Below the pieces are notes generated by a model. The model worked only from the letters and a program-made list of their open reading frames with translations, did no database searches and had not been told where the DNA came from. DNA of 64,000 nucleotides, from the NCBI RefSeq assembly GCF_025398175.1, contig NZ_CP099734.1:3162001-3226000 (forward strand), given 5' to 3'. Source of the DNA: Photobacterium sp. TY1-4 (GTDB lineage Bacteria > Pseudomonadota > Gammaproteobacteria > Enterobacterales > Vibrionaceae). The position numbers and the translations under genes were made by a program. Below, in pieces: positions 1 through 8,816 of the stretch. The number at the start of each line of letters is the position of its first letter. Position 1 is the first letter of the stretch.

Positions 1-495
1 TGGAAGAAGTATGTCATCTTTGCGCCACAAAAAGGCTGCTGGGTCGCCCCCGTTTCAGTCGCCGAGCTGGAAGAGCTGTTCGAAGCCAGCCAGTTGCTGT
101 CTCAAACCCTGCTGTCCCAAGCCATCGACCAAGGCGGAGAAGCCTGGGAGCTGAACATTCTGACCAGCTTCCATAAGCTCAGTCGCCTCAACCCGGCGGC
201 GCAGGATATTGATTTCAATGAGTGGGAGCAGCGGCACAGCGACTTTCATCTCGCCCTGTTAGAGGGCAGCCAGTCCAGCGTGATGCTGGCGCTCTATCGC
301 GAGGTCTACGAGCAAATCGAGCGTTACCGCCACATTTGGGTCAGCCGCACACGACGCTTTGAGGAGCGCTACCATGATCACGGCGAGCACGAAGCGATGA
401 TGAAGGCGGTGCTGAACCGGGATACAGCAACCGCTCTGAAGCTGCTGACCAACCACTCGCAGCGGGCCATGGAGATGATCAAAACCTACCTCTGA
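1..495 (+). CDS. GntR-family (FCD-type) transcriptional regulator, 3' part only
   Basis: The frame is open from the first base of the window and ends at a TGA at 493-495, so the 5' part lies outside. The first visible residues (KKYVIFAPQKGCWVAPVSVAELEE, roughly the first 24) look like the wing of a GntR winged helix followed by the usual 'V.P.S..EL.EL' linker. The rest is an all-helical region with the sequence WEQRHSDFHLALLEG and two later histidines (in RYHDHGEHEAMM), the pattern of the FCD ligand-binding domain, which often binds a metal and a carboxylate effector. It is convergent with the small gene at 528-656. The target genes cannot be inferred from this fragment. Confidence 0.8.
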   Translation, partial: WKKYVIFAPQKGCWVAPVSVAELEELFEASQLLSQTLLSQAIDQGGEAWELNILTSFHKLSRLNPAAQDIDFNEWEQRHSDFHLALLEGSQSSVMLALYREVYEQIERYRHIWVSRTRRFEERYHDHGEHEAMMKAVLNRDTATALKLLTNHSQRAMEMIKTYL

Positions 496-527
496 GCCCC
501 CCGCTCACGGGCCCACCATCAGGGAAC

Positions 528-656
528 TTACCAGAATATTTCCTTATGGTGGGTGTTGAGCAGCAGCACTGCCAACAGAAAGTACAACGCACTGACCTGA
601 AATCCCAACAAGAACAACCCCAGCGTTGTCAGCCGGACCAGAAACTTATTCACCAT
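528..656 (-). CDS. Small hydrophobic protein, 42 residues, probable single-pass membrane protein
   Basis: The ORF runs from an ATG at 656-654 to a TAA at 530-528. The protein starts MVNKFLVRLTTLGLFLL and ends HHKEIFW. Residues about 11-33 are almost entirely hydrophobic, with positive charges (K4, R8) before them and a polar tail, so a single membrane helix with the N terminus inside is the natural reading. An AGGAAAGG ribosome binding site lies about 8 bases before the ATG. It is downstream of ilvH on the same strand, separated from it by a terminator-like hairpin, and convergent with the GntR-type gene. I do not recognise the family and assign no function. Confidence 0.6.
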   Translation of the reverse strand: MVNKFLVRLTTLGLFLLGFQVSALYFLLAVLLLNTHHKEIFW

Positions 657-769
657 GACTGCACACCTTTCCTGCACGCCAAGCGCGCGCGACACCTATT
701 AGACTTTAGTCGAATATGGCGGCGCTTTCCGGTGCAAAATTCAGACGCTGATCTGGCGGGATTTCGAGA

Positions 770-809
770 TCAAAACAGCCCGACTCAGATCTCCCTGAGT
801 CGGGCTGTT
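770..809 (-). terminator. Rho-independent terminator after ilvIH
   Basis: A 15-bp perfect inverted repeat (arms 774-788 and 795-809, loop of six) is followed on the minus strand by a short T-run. It lies 24 bases after the ilvH stop and should end the ilvIH transcript. Confidence 0.75.
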
Positions 810-832
810 CAATCAATCAGGGGGCCTTGCGA

Positions 833-1330
833 TCAGGCTTTCAGCGCGCGCTCCCCGCGGGCAATCCCCACCACCCCGCTGCGGGCCACTTCGATAATAT
901 CAGTTGCCTCAGCCACCGCGGCGATAAAGGCATCGAGTTTGTCACTGGTGCCGGTCAGCTGAATGGTATAGATCTGGGCGGTCACATCGACAATCTGGCC
1001 GCGGAAGATATCCGCCGAGCGTTTCACTTCCGCCCGGGCAAAGCCGCTGGCTTTGACTTTCACCAGCATCAGCTCCCGCTCAACATGATCGGTTTCCGTC
1101 ACATTGCTGACCTTGAGAATATCGATCAGCTTATGCAACTGCTTCTCGATCTGCTCCAGGGCAGCATCGTCGTCCACATGGGTGGTGATATTCAACCGCG
1201 ACAGCGTTGGATCATCGGTCGGCGCCACTGTCAGCGATTCAATGTTATAGCCGCGTTGAGAGAACAGGCCAACCACCCGTGACAATGCGCCCGATTCGTT
1301 TTCCAGTAAGACCGATACAATTCTGCGCAT
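833..1330 (-). CDS. ilvH: Acetolactate synthase isozyme III, small (regulatory) subunit
   Basis: This 165-residue protein is the regulatory partner of IlvI. It raises activity of the catalytic subunit and carries valine feedback inhibition in the first common step of valine/leucine/isoleucine synthesis. The N-terminal ACT domain is plain (RRIVSVLLENESGALSRVVGLFSQRGYNI, residues 2-30), followed by the C-terminal ALS_ss domain. Its length matches E. coli IlvH (about 163). The start codon overlaps the ilvI stop by one base (TAATG), so the two are translationally coupled and made in balance. A terminator follows at 770-809. Confidence 0.95.
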   Translation of the reverse strand: MRRIVSVLLENESGALSRVVGLFSQRGYNIESLTVAPTDDPTLSRLNITTHVDDDAALEQIEKQLHKLIDILKVSNVTETDHVERELMLVKVKASGFARAEVKRSADIFRGQIVDVTAQIYTIQLTGTSDKLDAFIAAVAEATDIIEVARSGVVGIARGERALKA

Positions 1331-3048
1331 TAGGTTCTCTCCGTTTTACTTAACCACATTTCACTCATCGAGCCCCCCCGGATCAACATCGGGTACACGT
1401 GCTCAGTCTCATCCACACTGATATCAATAAACACCAGCTTGTCTTTCATCGCCAGCGCTTTTTCCAGTTCACTTTCCAGCTTGGCCGGATCGGAAATCCG
1501 CACCCCGACATGGCCGTAAGCTTCGGCAATCGCGGCAAAGTCCGGCACCGAATCCATGTAGGAATGGGAATGGCGGCCCTGATAAATCATGTCCTGCCAC
1601 TGCTTCACCATCCCCAGGAACCGGTTGTTCAGGTTGATGATCTTCACCGGGATATCGTATTGCAGCGCCGTGGACAGTTCCTGGATATTCATCTGGATAC
1701 TGCCGTCACCAGTGACACACACCACCTCGGCATCCGGCAGGGCAAACTTCACCCCCATCGCTGCCGGCAGGCCGAAGCCCATGGTGCCGAGGCCACCGGA
1801 GTTGATCCAGCGACGCGGCTTATCAAACGGATAATACAGGGCGGCAAACATCTGGTGCTGACCGACATCCGACGCCACATAAGCATCCCCGTGGGTCAGT
1901 TTGTGCAGCACTTCGATCACCTGCTGCGGCTTGATCCGCTCGCTGTCAGTGGCATAGCTCAGGCACTTGCGGGCACGCCAGGATTCGATTTCGCTCCACC
2001 AGCTGTCGATGGCCTGGCCATCATTGCTGCCGTCCTGCTCGTCGAGCATCTTCAGCATGCTGCTCAACACGGTTTCAGCCGAGCCGACAATCGGAATATC
2101 CGCGGCGATCGTTTTCGAAATCGAAGACGGGTCGATATCGATGTGCATCACCGTGGCATCCGGACAATACTTGGCGACGTTATTGGTGGTCCGGTCATCA
2201 AAGCGTACCCCGACCCCGAAGATCAGATCCGAGTTGTGCATGGCCATATTGGCTTCGTAGGTACCGTGCATCCCCAGCATGCCCAGGCTATTGTGATGGG
2301 TGCCCGGGAAAGCGCCCAGCCCCATCAGGGTACTGACCACCGGCAGGTTCAACCGCTCGGCCAATTGCAGCAACTGCTCGCCGCACTCGGACATAATCGC
2401 ACCGCCGCCGACATACAACACCGGCTTCTTGGCCGCCAGCAGGGCGCGCAGCCCGCGCTTGATCTGCCCTTTATGGCCTTGCGTCGTCGGGTTGTACGAG
2501 CGCATCGCAATCGACTCGGGATATTTGTACGGGTAGGTTTCAGCCGGGTTGAGCATGTCTTTCGGAATATCAATCACCACCGGGCCGGGACGGCCGCTGG
2601 ATGCGATATAGAAGGCTTTTTTGACGATGTCCGGAATGTCTTCCGGATTCTGTACCAGGAAGCTGTGTTTCACGACCGGGCGGGAGATCCCCACCATGTC
2701 ACACTCCTGGAAGGCATCATTCCCAATCAGGTTACTCATGACCTGACCGGAGAACACCACCATCGGAATGGAGTCCATGTACGCGGTAGCAATCCCGGTG
2801 ACCGCATTAGTCGCCCCAGGCCCTGAAGTCACCAAGACCACCCCGACATCGCCGGTTGCCCGGGCGTAGCCGTCTGCCATGTGGACTGCCGCTTGTTCAT
2901 GGCGAACAAGCACGTGTTCAATATCACTCTTCTCATGCAGTGCGTCGTAAATATCCAGCACTGAACCGCCAGGGTATCCGAAGATATGTTTTACGCCTTG
3001 ATCGATCATGGACCGCACGATCATCTCGGCGCCGGACAACATTTCCAT
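1330..3048 (-). CDS. ilvI: Acetolactate synthase isozyme III, large (catalytic) subunit
   Basis: A thiamine-diphosphate enzyme that condenses two pyruvates to acetolactate, or pyruvate with 2-oxobutyrate. The start chosen here is the ATG at 3048 ([14 protein letters not shown]), giving 572 residues, the usual IlvI length, with GGAGG about 10 bases upstream. The open frame continues 66 codons further to 3246, but that stretch looks like untranslated leader. Seen in the sequence: the catalytic glutamate in [16 protein letters not shown], and the TPP-binding motif beginning GDGSIQMN and ending NLNN. FAD and TPP domains are in the normal order. It forms an operon with ilvH. Confidence 0.95.
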   Translation of the reverse strand: MEMLSGAEMIVRSMIDQGVKHIFGYPGGSVLDIYDALHEKSDIEHVLVRHEQAAVHMADGYARATGDVGVVLVTSGPGATNAVTGIATAYMDSIPMVVFSGQVMSNLIGNDAFQECDMVGISRPVVKHSFLVQNPEDIPDIVKKAFYIASSGRPGPVVIDIPKDMLNPAETYPYKYPESIAMRSYNPTTQGHKGQIKRGLRALLAAKKPVLYVGGGAIMSECGEQLLQLAERLNLPVVSTLMGLGAFPGTHHNSLGMLGMHGTYEANMAMHNSDLIFGVGVRFDDRTTNNVAKYCPDATVMHIDIDPSSISKTIAADIPIVGSAETVLSSMLKMLDEQDGSNDGQAIDSWWSEIESWRARKCLSYATDSERIKPQQVIEVLHKLTHGDAYVASDVGQHQMFAALYYPFDKPRRWINSGGLGTMGFGLPAAMGVKFALPDAEVVCVTGDGSIQMNIQELSTALQYDIPVKIINLNNRFLGMVKQWQDMIYQGRHSHSYMDSVPDFAAIAEAYGHVGVRISDPAKLESELEKALAMKDKLVFIDISVDETEHVYPMLIRGGSMSEMWLSKTERT

Positions 3049-3590
3049 ATTTTCTGCCTCCAGGTCGCGTATATCATCCCATATAGCTAATTCTTCCGGT
3101 CCGTTTCCAAGGCGTTCCTGCTCAGCGCGGGCAAGCCGGAGGGGCAAGGCTGGCCGACACGTCACAGTTCGGTAGAACCACCGCAGGTTGCGGCCGGAGA
3201 AAATACCGGGCTGACGTGCAAAGTCATCCCCACCGTATTTTTCCAATTAGCTATACGGGCTGATATCACATAGTTAGGGCTTATTTTTAGCCTAAGTTGA
3301 AATCATTTTCGTCTCTCTATGTTCGCCGGCGTCAGTCATAACAAACGCCGGTAACCCGAAACAACTGTAACGTTTTTTTATCAATCAAGTCTATCGGTCT
3401 ACACCAGTTCACAGTATTCCTCTGCAACATGATGAATTCCGACCAATTCCTTCGGCAGGGTTCGCACTGAACAAAGATCATACACTGGGAATGAAACGAT
3501 ATTGAGAGAATCGCGCTGTGAGACAGCGGCGCAGGGAAGCAAAAGCGAGAGATTGCAGGGCGGGGCAAGAGCCCGGGTGCGGCACGCACC
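3049..3590. other. Intergenic region: ilvIH leader and promoter region
   Basis: About 540 bases separate the preferred ilvI start from the terminator of the acyl-CoA ligase. The part 3049-3246 is open in the ilvI frame but resembles no protein I know and lies upstream of a good ribosome binding site, so I read it as a long mRNA leader. The part 3250-3300 is AT-rich and should hold the ilvI promoter. An imperfect inverted repeat (CCGGCG/CGCCGG) lies near 3326-3352. A long minus-strand frame over 3332-3685 has no ribosome binding site and runs into the ligase gene; it was rejected. Confidence 0.4.
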
Positions 3591-3614
3591 AAAAAGCCGG
3601 GCAAGGGCCCGGCT
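3591..3614 (-). terminator. Rho-independent terminator after the acyl-CoA ligase gene
   Basis: The perfect 8-bp stem AGCCGGGC/GCCCGGCT (3595-3614) is followed on the minus strand by a T-run (A-run at 3591-3595 on the plus strand), 22 bases after the ligase stop codon. Confidence 0.85.
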
Positions 3615-3635
3615 GCTTTTGAGGGGAGCGAGGGT

Positions 3636-5459
3636 TTAATGCGGACGTGGCGAGCGCTTATGGCTCTCTTCGTACATTTTCTCAATCTCCTGATGATAGC
3701 GATCCTGGATCACCTTCCGGCGCAGCTTCTGGGTCGGGGTCAACTCGCCCTGATCCATCGAGAACGCCTTCGGCAGCAGGGTGAACTTCTTCACCTGCTC
3801 GAACCGGGCCAGATCTTTTTGCAGCTCCACCACCCGCTTCTCAATCAGCTCGATGATCTGATTATGCTTGATCAGCTCCAGGCGATCCTGGTACTTGATA
3901 TTCAACTCACGGGCGTGGGCTTCCAGCGTCTCAAAACACGGGACAATCAGGGCCGAAACAAACTTGCGGGTATCGGCGATCACTGCGATCTGCTCAATGA
4001 AATGATCTTTACCAATCGCCCCTTCGATGACCTGCGGCGCGATATATTTCCCGCCCGATGTTTTCATCAGCTCTTTGATCCGGTCGGTGATCAACAGGTT
4101 GCCGTGCTCGTCGAAATGACCGGCATCACCGGTTTTGAGGAAGCCGTCTTCGGTGAAGTTTTTGGCGGTTTCTTCCGGCATATTGTAGTAACCGCGCATC
4201 ACCATCGGCCCGCGCACCAGAATTTCGTTATTCTCGCCGATCTTCACTTCCGCGCCCGGCATCGGCATGCCGATCGAATCCGGGTTAAAGCACTGATCAT
4301 CCCAGCAGGACACGGTTGCCGTGGTTTCGGTCATCCCGTACCCCAGCTTGACGTTGATCCCGATGGCATGGAAGAAACGGCCGATGCTTTCATCCAACTT
4401 GGCCCCGCCACACGGCATAAACTTGATGTTTCCGCCCAGCAGATCCCGCAACTTGCTCAGTACCAGCTTGTCGGCCAGGGCATAGCTTTGTTGCAGCAGC
4501 CAGGACGGCTGGCGACACTCCTGACGCGCCAGCGCCATCCGCGCCCCCATATTGACCGCCCAGGTAAACATCACCTTGCGATGCAGCGGCGCCCGGGACA
4601 CTTTGTCATGCACCGCCGAGTAGATTTTCTCATACACCCGCGGTACCGCCGACATCACATTCGGCTTCACCTCGGCCAGCGCGTCTTTAAGCAGATTGGT
4701 ATCCGACAGGTAACAGTTCACACCGCCGCGATGGAGAACGTAAAACGTCCAGGCGCGCTCGAACACGTGCGAGAGCGGCAGGAAGCACAGCGAAACATCG
4801 CCCTCTTCCAGCGCCAGCTTCTGGTCGTGTCCTTCGATCTGTGAGGCAATGTTGGCATAATCCAGCATCACGCCCTTCGGCGTGCCCGTGGTGCCCGAGG
4901 TATAGATCAGGGTCAGCAGATCATCCATCCGGGTTTCGTCCAGGCGCTGGGCCAGCACGGCCGCATCCGCTTGCGGGGCATAGGTGTCGATAAAGTCACG
5001 GTAATGGCAAACCAGCGGGTGATCGGCCAGTACCACAGTGTCGTCCATCACCACAATGCGCTCGAGCTGCGGACAGTCGGCAGCCAGGGCCAGCGCGGCA
5101 TCATGCTGCGCCTGCTCGCCGACAAACAACACCCGGACATCGGCATCATTGAGGATATAAGCGGCTTGCTGCGGGGTATTGGTCGGGTAAATCGGCACCG
5201 TGACACAACGGTTATACAGGGTGGCAAAATCCGCAATGGTCCAGCGCGGCATGTTGTTGGAGAAGATCCCGACCTTGTCCTGAACCTTCAGTCCCTGCCC
5301 GGCCAGCGCCAGTGCCAGCTGGTGGATCTGCGCGCCAAACTCGCGCCAGCTGATCTCCTGCCACTGACCGGCGACCGGATGACGCAATGCAACCCGATCG
5401 CCCAACCGGGCAATCTGGGCTCGAATTCGATTGACGATATGAAAATCAAGTTTAGCCAT
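3636..5459 (-). CDS. Long-chain fatty acid-CoA ligase, FAA1/COG1022 type
   Basis: This 607-residue AMP-forming enzyme activates a fatty acid to acyl-adenylate and then acyl-CoA. The phosphate-binding motif [11 protein letters not shown], the GYGMTET motif (A5), and the TGD...[15 protein letters not shown] segment (A7/A8 with the adenylation lysine region) are all visible and in order. It is of the eukaryote-like long form rather than a classical FadD, so I give no symbol. It stands between ilvI and leuO, as in Vibrio cholerae, and is a single-gene unit with its own terminator. A FadR-like site lies upstream (5566-5583). The acyl chain-length preference cannot be told from the sequence. Confidence 0.9.
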   Translation of the reverse strand: MAKLDFHIVNRIRAQIARLGDRVALRHPVAGQWQEISWREFGAQIHQLALALAGQGLKVQDKVGIFSNNMPRWTIADFATLYNRCVTVPIYPTNTPQQAAYILNDADVRVLFVGEQAQHDAALALAADCPQLERIVVMDDTVVLADHPLVCHYRDFIDTYAPQADAAVLAQRLDETRMDDLLTLIYTSGTTGTPKGVMLDYANIASQIEGHDQKLALEEGDVSLCFLPLSHVFERAWTFYVLHRGGVNCYLSDTNLLKDALAEVKPNVMSAVPRVYEKIYSAVHDKVSRAPLHRKVMFTWAVNMGARMALARQECRQPSWLLQQSYALADKLVLSKLRDLLGGNIKFMPCGGAKLDESIGRFFHAIGINVKLGYGMTETTATVSCWDDQCFNPDSIGMPMPGAEVKIGENNEILVRGPMVMRGYYNMPEETAKNFTEDGFLKTGDAGHFDEHGNLLITDRIKELMKTSGGKYIAPQVIEGAIGKDHFIEQIAVIADTRKFVSALIVPCFETLEAHARELNIKYQDRLELIKHNQIIELIEKRVVELQKDLARFEQVKKFTLLPKAFSMDQGELTPTQKLRRKVIQDRYHQEIEKMYEESHKRSPRPH

Positions 5460-5565
5460 AACTACATTCTGTTACTTTAGCTTACACCTGTAAGCTCATT
5501 AGAGATGCGCAGTCTACAGCCGAGAGCAGAAAAGGCAATCAATAACCGTCGGCATGTCGCGGTTA

Positions 5566-5583
5566 TGCTGGTCTGATCTCAGT
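5566..5583. promoter_or_regulatory. Possible FadR operator upstream of the acyl-CoA ligase
   Basis: The sequence TGCTGGTCTGATCTCAGT resembles the FadR recognition site, whose core is CTGGTC-N-GA-pyrimidine. It lies about 105 bases upstream of the start codon of a fatty-acid activation gene, a sensible target. The right half-site matches less well, so this is a candidate only. Confidence 0.4.
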
Positions 5584-5775
5584 CCAGTCCAGAAAAACAG
5601 TCCAATTGGTACAAAAGTTGCGCCGCCTTTACCGCTGAGCGCCAGGTCATAGGGGGAAACGAAGGGAAAATCGGGCGGGGGTTGCGGGCCGCACAGAGTC
5701 GCAGGGGGCCCCGGTGCGCCAGGCCCAATCACGGGCGCGCCAATGTGCGCCCGTCACGTCGCAGGTTCAGGCCGT
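5584..5775. other. Intergenic region between leuO and the acyl-CoA ligase
   Basis: Together with 5460-5583 this is a 316-base gap between two minus-strand genes. It holds one strong inverted repeat (ACGGGCGC/GCGCCCGT, 5731-5754), 22 bases after the leuO stop. No T-run follows it, so termination of leuO here is uncertain. No small ORF with a convincing ribosome binding site was found. Confidence 0.4.
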
Positions 5776-6732
5776 TCAGGCGGTGGTGTCCCCGCAGACC
5801 GTCATCAGTTGATCGCGCATCCAGATATGGCCTTTGTCTTTTTCAGACGATTCATGCCAGCTCAAGTAACCGCTGATCCGGTCATGCTCAAACGGCAGGC
5901 TCAAGATGTTCAGCTGCAACGCCTCCTGCGCCGATTCCGCCAACCAGCGCGGTACTACCGCAATCAAATCGGACTGGCCGACCACGTACATCATATTGCT
6001 CAGACTGGCGCCCTGGTAGGCTTCATGGAAATGGGTCGGCTGAGTATAAATGCGATCGGCGAACAACTTCACCCCCGGCACGGGCTTGAGCACGGCATGT
6101 TTTTCCGCGGCAAATTCCGCCGCACTGATGGTGTTATCCAGACGCGGGTGGTTGTTGGCCGCGATCACCACCAGCTCGTCGCTGAACAGCTCAGTGCTGC
6201 TAAAGCCCGGCTCGTCAAAGCGAACGTAATCGATCACGAAATCAATTTCCTGATAGCGCATTTTCTGCGGCAGCTCAGCATCAAACTCAGCTTCCAGGTG
6301 AATTCGCAGATTCGGTGCCTGCGCGGCGATCTGGCTTAAAATCCGTGGGGCAAACCGAATATCAGACGGGCTGCACACCGCCAGCTTGAACGCGCGGTTG
6401 GAGGTTTCCGGGTCAAAAATAGACGACGGCAGCTCATTGCGGACCAGTTGCAGCGCCTGACGGATCGGACCGAAGATCTGCTTGGCCCGCAGTGTTGGCT
6501 GGATACCGCGGCCATGACGAATGAACAGCTCATCGCTAAACATCACTTTCAACCGAGCCACCGCGTTGCTGACTGCAGGCTGGGACATGCCCAGATTCTG
6601 CGCCGCACGGGTAATGTTCTGCTCTTGCATCACCGCATCAAATACCGTCAGCAAATTCAGATCCACCCCCCGTAGCGTTGACTCTGTGCCAAAACTATCC
6701 GTCGGATGAATAGGAGAACTTCTTCGCGTCAT
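5776..6732 (-). CDS. leuO: LysR-type transcriptional regulator LeuO
   Basis: This 318-residue LysR-family protein has the N-terminal winged helix-turn-helix (VDLNLLTVFDAVMQEQNITRAAQNLGMSQPAVSNAVARLK, residues 24-63) and a periplasmic-binding-like effector domain. The short N-terminal extension and overall sequence match LeuO. In enterobacteria and vibrios LeuO antagonises H-NS and controls stress, porin and biofilm genes. The ATG is preceded by GAGGCAAACA. In E. coli leuO sits next to leuABCD; here three minus-strand genes lie between it and the leu leader. The upstream region is AT-rich, as is usual for leuO. Confidence 0.92.
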   Translation of the reverse strand: MTRRSSPIHPTDSFGTESTLRGVDLNLLTVFDAVMQEQNITRAAQNLGMSQPAVSNAVARLKVMFSDELFIRHGRGIQPTLRAKQIFGPIRQALQLVRNELPSSIFDPETSNRAFKLAVCSPSDIRFAPRILSQIAAQAPNLRIHLEAEFDAELPQKMRYQEIDFVIDYVRFDEPGFSSTELFSDELVVIAANNHPRLDNTISAAEFAAEKHAVLKPVPGVKLFADRIYTQPTHFHEAYQGASLSNMMYVVGQSDLIAVVPRWLAESAQEALQLNILSLPFEHDRISGYLSWHESSEKDKGHIWMRDQLMTVCGDTTA

Positions 6733-7071
6733 TGTTTGCCTCTACTTGAATACCTTCCGGGGCAAGATCCGTTGTGCCGCCGCTAAAATGGAAAGAGCTG
6801 CTCCCCAGCCCTCGAGCAACAGACTCATGCTCGGCGTGCGGCCAAGTATTATTCAAATAGATTGACGAAACCAATAGCCGAATGTCAGCAAATGTAAAGG
6901 CAGCTCAAAAAGAGACAAAAACACCTAACAAAAACCAGCAAAAACAATAAATTGATAAACTTCTAAAATGTTCTAAATCTTTCTTAAACCACCTGAAACG
7001 CTGCAAAACGGGACGATTTCCCGCCGAAAATCACCCCGACAAACGCAACGCACCACCGGGTTCGCCACAGA
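6733..7071. other. AT-rich upstream region of leuO
   Basis: This 339-base gap is clearly AT-richer than its surroundings between about 6880 and 6990, with many A-tracts on the plus strand. That suits the H-NS-silenced, autoregulated leuO promoter known in other bacteria. No ORF with a ribosome binding site and no clear terminator for the gene at 7072 were seen. Confidence 0.4.
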
Positions 7072-8184
7072 TTAATAACTCCCGCTGATTGAAAAAAGCG
7101 GGCTGTTCGCCTGCGCCGGCGGGTCAAATTCTGCCATGGCTTCTCGCACCATTTCCGGGAATTCCACCAGTTGCCAGAGCTGTTGCCATAATTCATCAGA
7201 CTGATGCCACTCCCCGGCCAGCACCCAACGGGCAATCGCCAGCGCCACATCCGGCAGCACCACCGCCCCGACCGCCTCGCTGTCGAGCCACTGGCGCACC
7301 GCAGACGGATCCAGATAAGCCATCGACATCGCCAGGCCCATCTGCTCCAGCGTTGCCACGTTGCTCTGCTGCTCGTACTGGCCCTGCAGCGGCTTGAGCA
7401 ACAACTTTTTCCCCAGGCCAATCGCTTCGGACGGGAGTTCAAAGCCACCATTGGCAATCACCCCGGCACAGCGGTGCAACCGGTGATGGAAGCTGTCCCG
7501 GTTGAGCGCGCGGATACTGATATTTTCCAGCTCCTGATCCTGCTTGACCGCCGGGTGATAACAGTAAAAATGGATTTGAGAGAAACGGGTCAGCAGGGCC
7601 AGGACCTTGCCCAGCTCTTCAAACGGCAGGTAGACCAAAATACTGCCGTCGCTGTCGGGGATGAGCCCCTGGGTCGGCGGGACGATCGGCGGCAGGATCA
7701 AATGCCCGAAGTGGTGCCAGTGCAGTCCCAGTTGCTGGGACGTCGGGGCAAAATAGCGGGTGATCAACCGATCCACGGCCGTCTCGGCTTTTTTCGGCAC
7801 TGGATGGAGAAAAGCATTCTGGTGGCTGATCCCGATGCTGTGCACCTTCTGTCGCTTCGCCGCCCAGGCCGACACCGGCTCGAAGTCGTTGAGCACCACA
7901 TCATAATCGCGGAGATCCAGCTGGCGCACATCGCGCAGAAACGCTCCCGGCCGATTATGAGTCAGGGTTTTCCATTGGTTCAGCTGACCGTTTTCCGTCA
8001 CGAAGGTCAGGCCGCGGCGGGTCTGGAAATCCCCGAAGCAGGCCATATCGAAATATTGCGCCGCAGGGCGGCCGGAAAACAGGTAGTCCACCTCGACGCC
8101 GAGCTGGCGAAAGGCCCGGGCCATTTCCCGCGCCCGCGAAATATGGCCATTGCCGGTTCCCTGGATCCCGTACAGTATTTTCAT
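7072..8184 (-). CDS. MJ1255/VC2487-family glycosyltransferase
   Basis: This 370-residue protein begins MKILYGIQGTGNGHISRARE, the nucleotide-sugar-transferase-like glycine loop with 'GxGHxxR' typical of GT-B enzymes such as MurG. The C-terminal half has GVIANGGFELPSEAIGLGKKLLLKPLQGQYEQ, the donor-binding 'NGG...E' segment of the same fold. These features match the conserved MJ1255/VC2487 family. The true donor and acceptor are not known. It overlaps the PAP2 gene by four bases (ATGA), so the two are co-translated, which suggests work on a shared lipid-linked or undecaprenyl/isoprenoid-type substrate. That last point is inference. Confidence 0.82.
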   Translation of the reverse strand: MKILYGIQGTGNGHISRAREMARAFRQLGVEVDYLFSGRPAAQYFDMACFGDFQTRRGLTFVTENGQLNQWKTLTHNRPGAFLRDVRQLDLRDYDVVLNDFEPVSAWAAKRQKVHSIGISHQNAFLHPVPKKAETAVDRLITRYFAPTSQQLGLHWHHFGHLILPPIVPPTQGLIPDSDGSILVYLPFEELGKVLALLTRFSQIHFYCYHPAVKQDQELENISIRALNRDSFHHRLHRCAGVIANGGFELPSEAIGLGKKLLLKPLQGQYEQQSNVATLEQMGLAMSMAYLDPSAVRQWLDSEAVGAVVLPDVALAIARWVLAGEWHQSDELWQQLWQLVEFPEMVREAMAEFDPPAQANSPLFSISGSY

Positions 8185-8696
8185 AGCGCCCCCAACACGA
8201 GCTCAAAACACACCAGACCGAGTACGGCACCGGCAATAATATCGGTAATAAAATGGACCCCGAGCAGCACCCGGGACAGCCCGACCATCATCGCCCAGGG
8301 CCAGACGATCCAGGCGGCTGCGGGATAAAAGGTTGTAATGAGCGAAGCCATGATGAAGGCGGCAGCCGTATGGCCGGAGGGCAAGCTGTACTTGTCAGAC
8401 GGTTGGATAAAACTGGGCAGCTCACGGGGTCGTTCCCGCTTGAACATATTTTTCAGCACCAGGTACACCGGCAGCTCCAGCAGGAAGGCCAGCAACCCGA
8501 GCGTCAGCACCTGGGCACCCTGCTGCTTATCACACAGCCAGGCCACCAGGCCAAAAGCCACATAGAGCGGCCCATCCCCGGAACGTGACACCGCGCGACT
8601 GAAGGTCGCAACCTGGCGGTTAAACCGGTGGCACAGACAAAGACTCGAAAACGCGGTATCAAAACGCTGTATCGGTGCAAGAACGGTCATATTCAA
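8181..8696 (-). CDS. PAP2-family membrane phosphatase
   Basis: This 171-residue protein carries the full three-part PAP2 signature: K82...RP (KNMFKRERP), PSGH at 106-109, and SRVLLGVHFITD at 141-152. The catalytic histidines and arginines are all present. Hydrophobic stretches between and after the motifs indicate a small integral membrane protein with the active site on the outer face. Members dephosphorylate lipid phosphates such as phosphatidate, phosphatidylglycerol phosphate or undecaprenyl pyrophosphate; which one applies here is unknown. It is coupled to the downstream glycosyltransferase. The start has AAGGG about 8 bases upstream. Confidence 0.88.
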   Translation of the reverse strand: MNMTVLAPIQRFDTAFSSLCLCHRFNRQVATFSRAVSRSGDGPLYVAFGLVAWLCDKQQGAQVLTLGLLAFLLELPVYLVLKNMFKRERPRELPSFIQPSDKYSLPSGHTAAAFIMASLITTFYPAAAWIVWPWAMMVGLSRVLLGVHFITDIIAGAVLGLVCFELVLGAL

Positions 8697-8816
8697 ACCC
8701 TTCGCTGACTAGATTATCGCCAGCCTAAAAAAGGGATGTGACAGGGCCGTGACGTTTTCAAGGAGCCTCAATGACAAATGCCGCCCGACCTCTCCGGTGC
8801 CCGGCCGGGGCAGACA

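Noticed and set aside
546..962. Long plus-strand frame
   Set aside because: It runs over the ilvH terminator and the ilvH 3' end, has no ribosome binding site, and its sequence is of low complexity (Gln/Arg-rich). It is a shadow frame.
1399..2826. 475-codon plus-strand frame opposite ilvI
   Set aside because: It is a shadow of the codon pattern of ilvI; ilvI itself is beyond doubt.
3332..3685. Minus-strand frame of 117 codons before ilvI and into the acyl-CoA ligase end
   Set aside because: It crosses the ligase terminator, has no ribosome binding site and resembles no protein.
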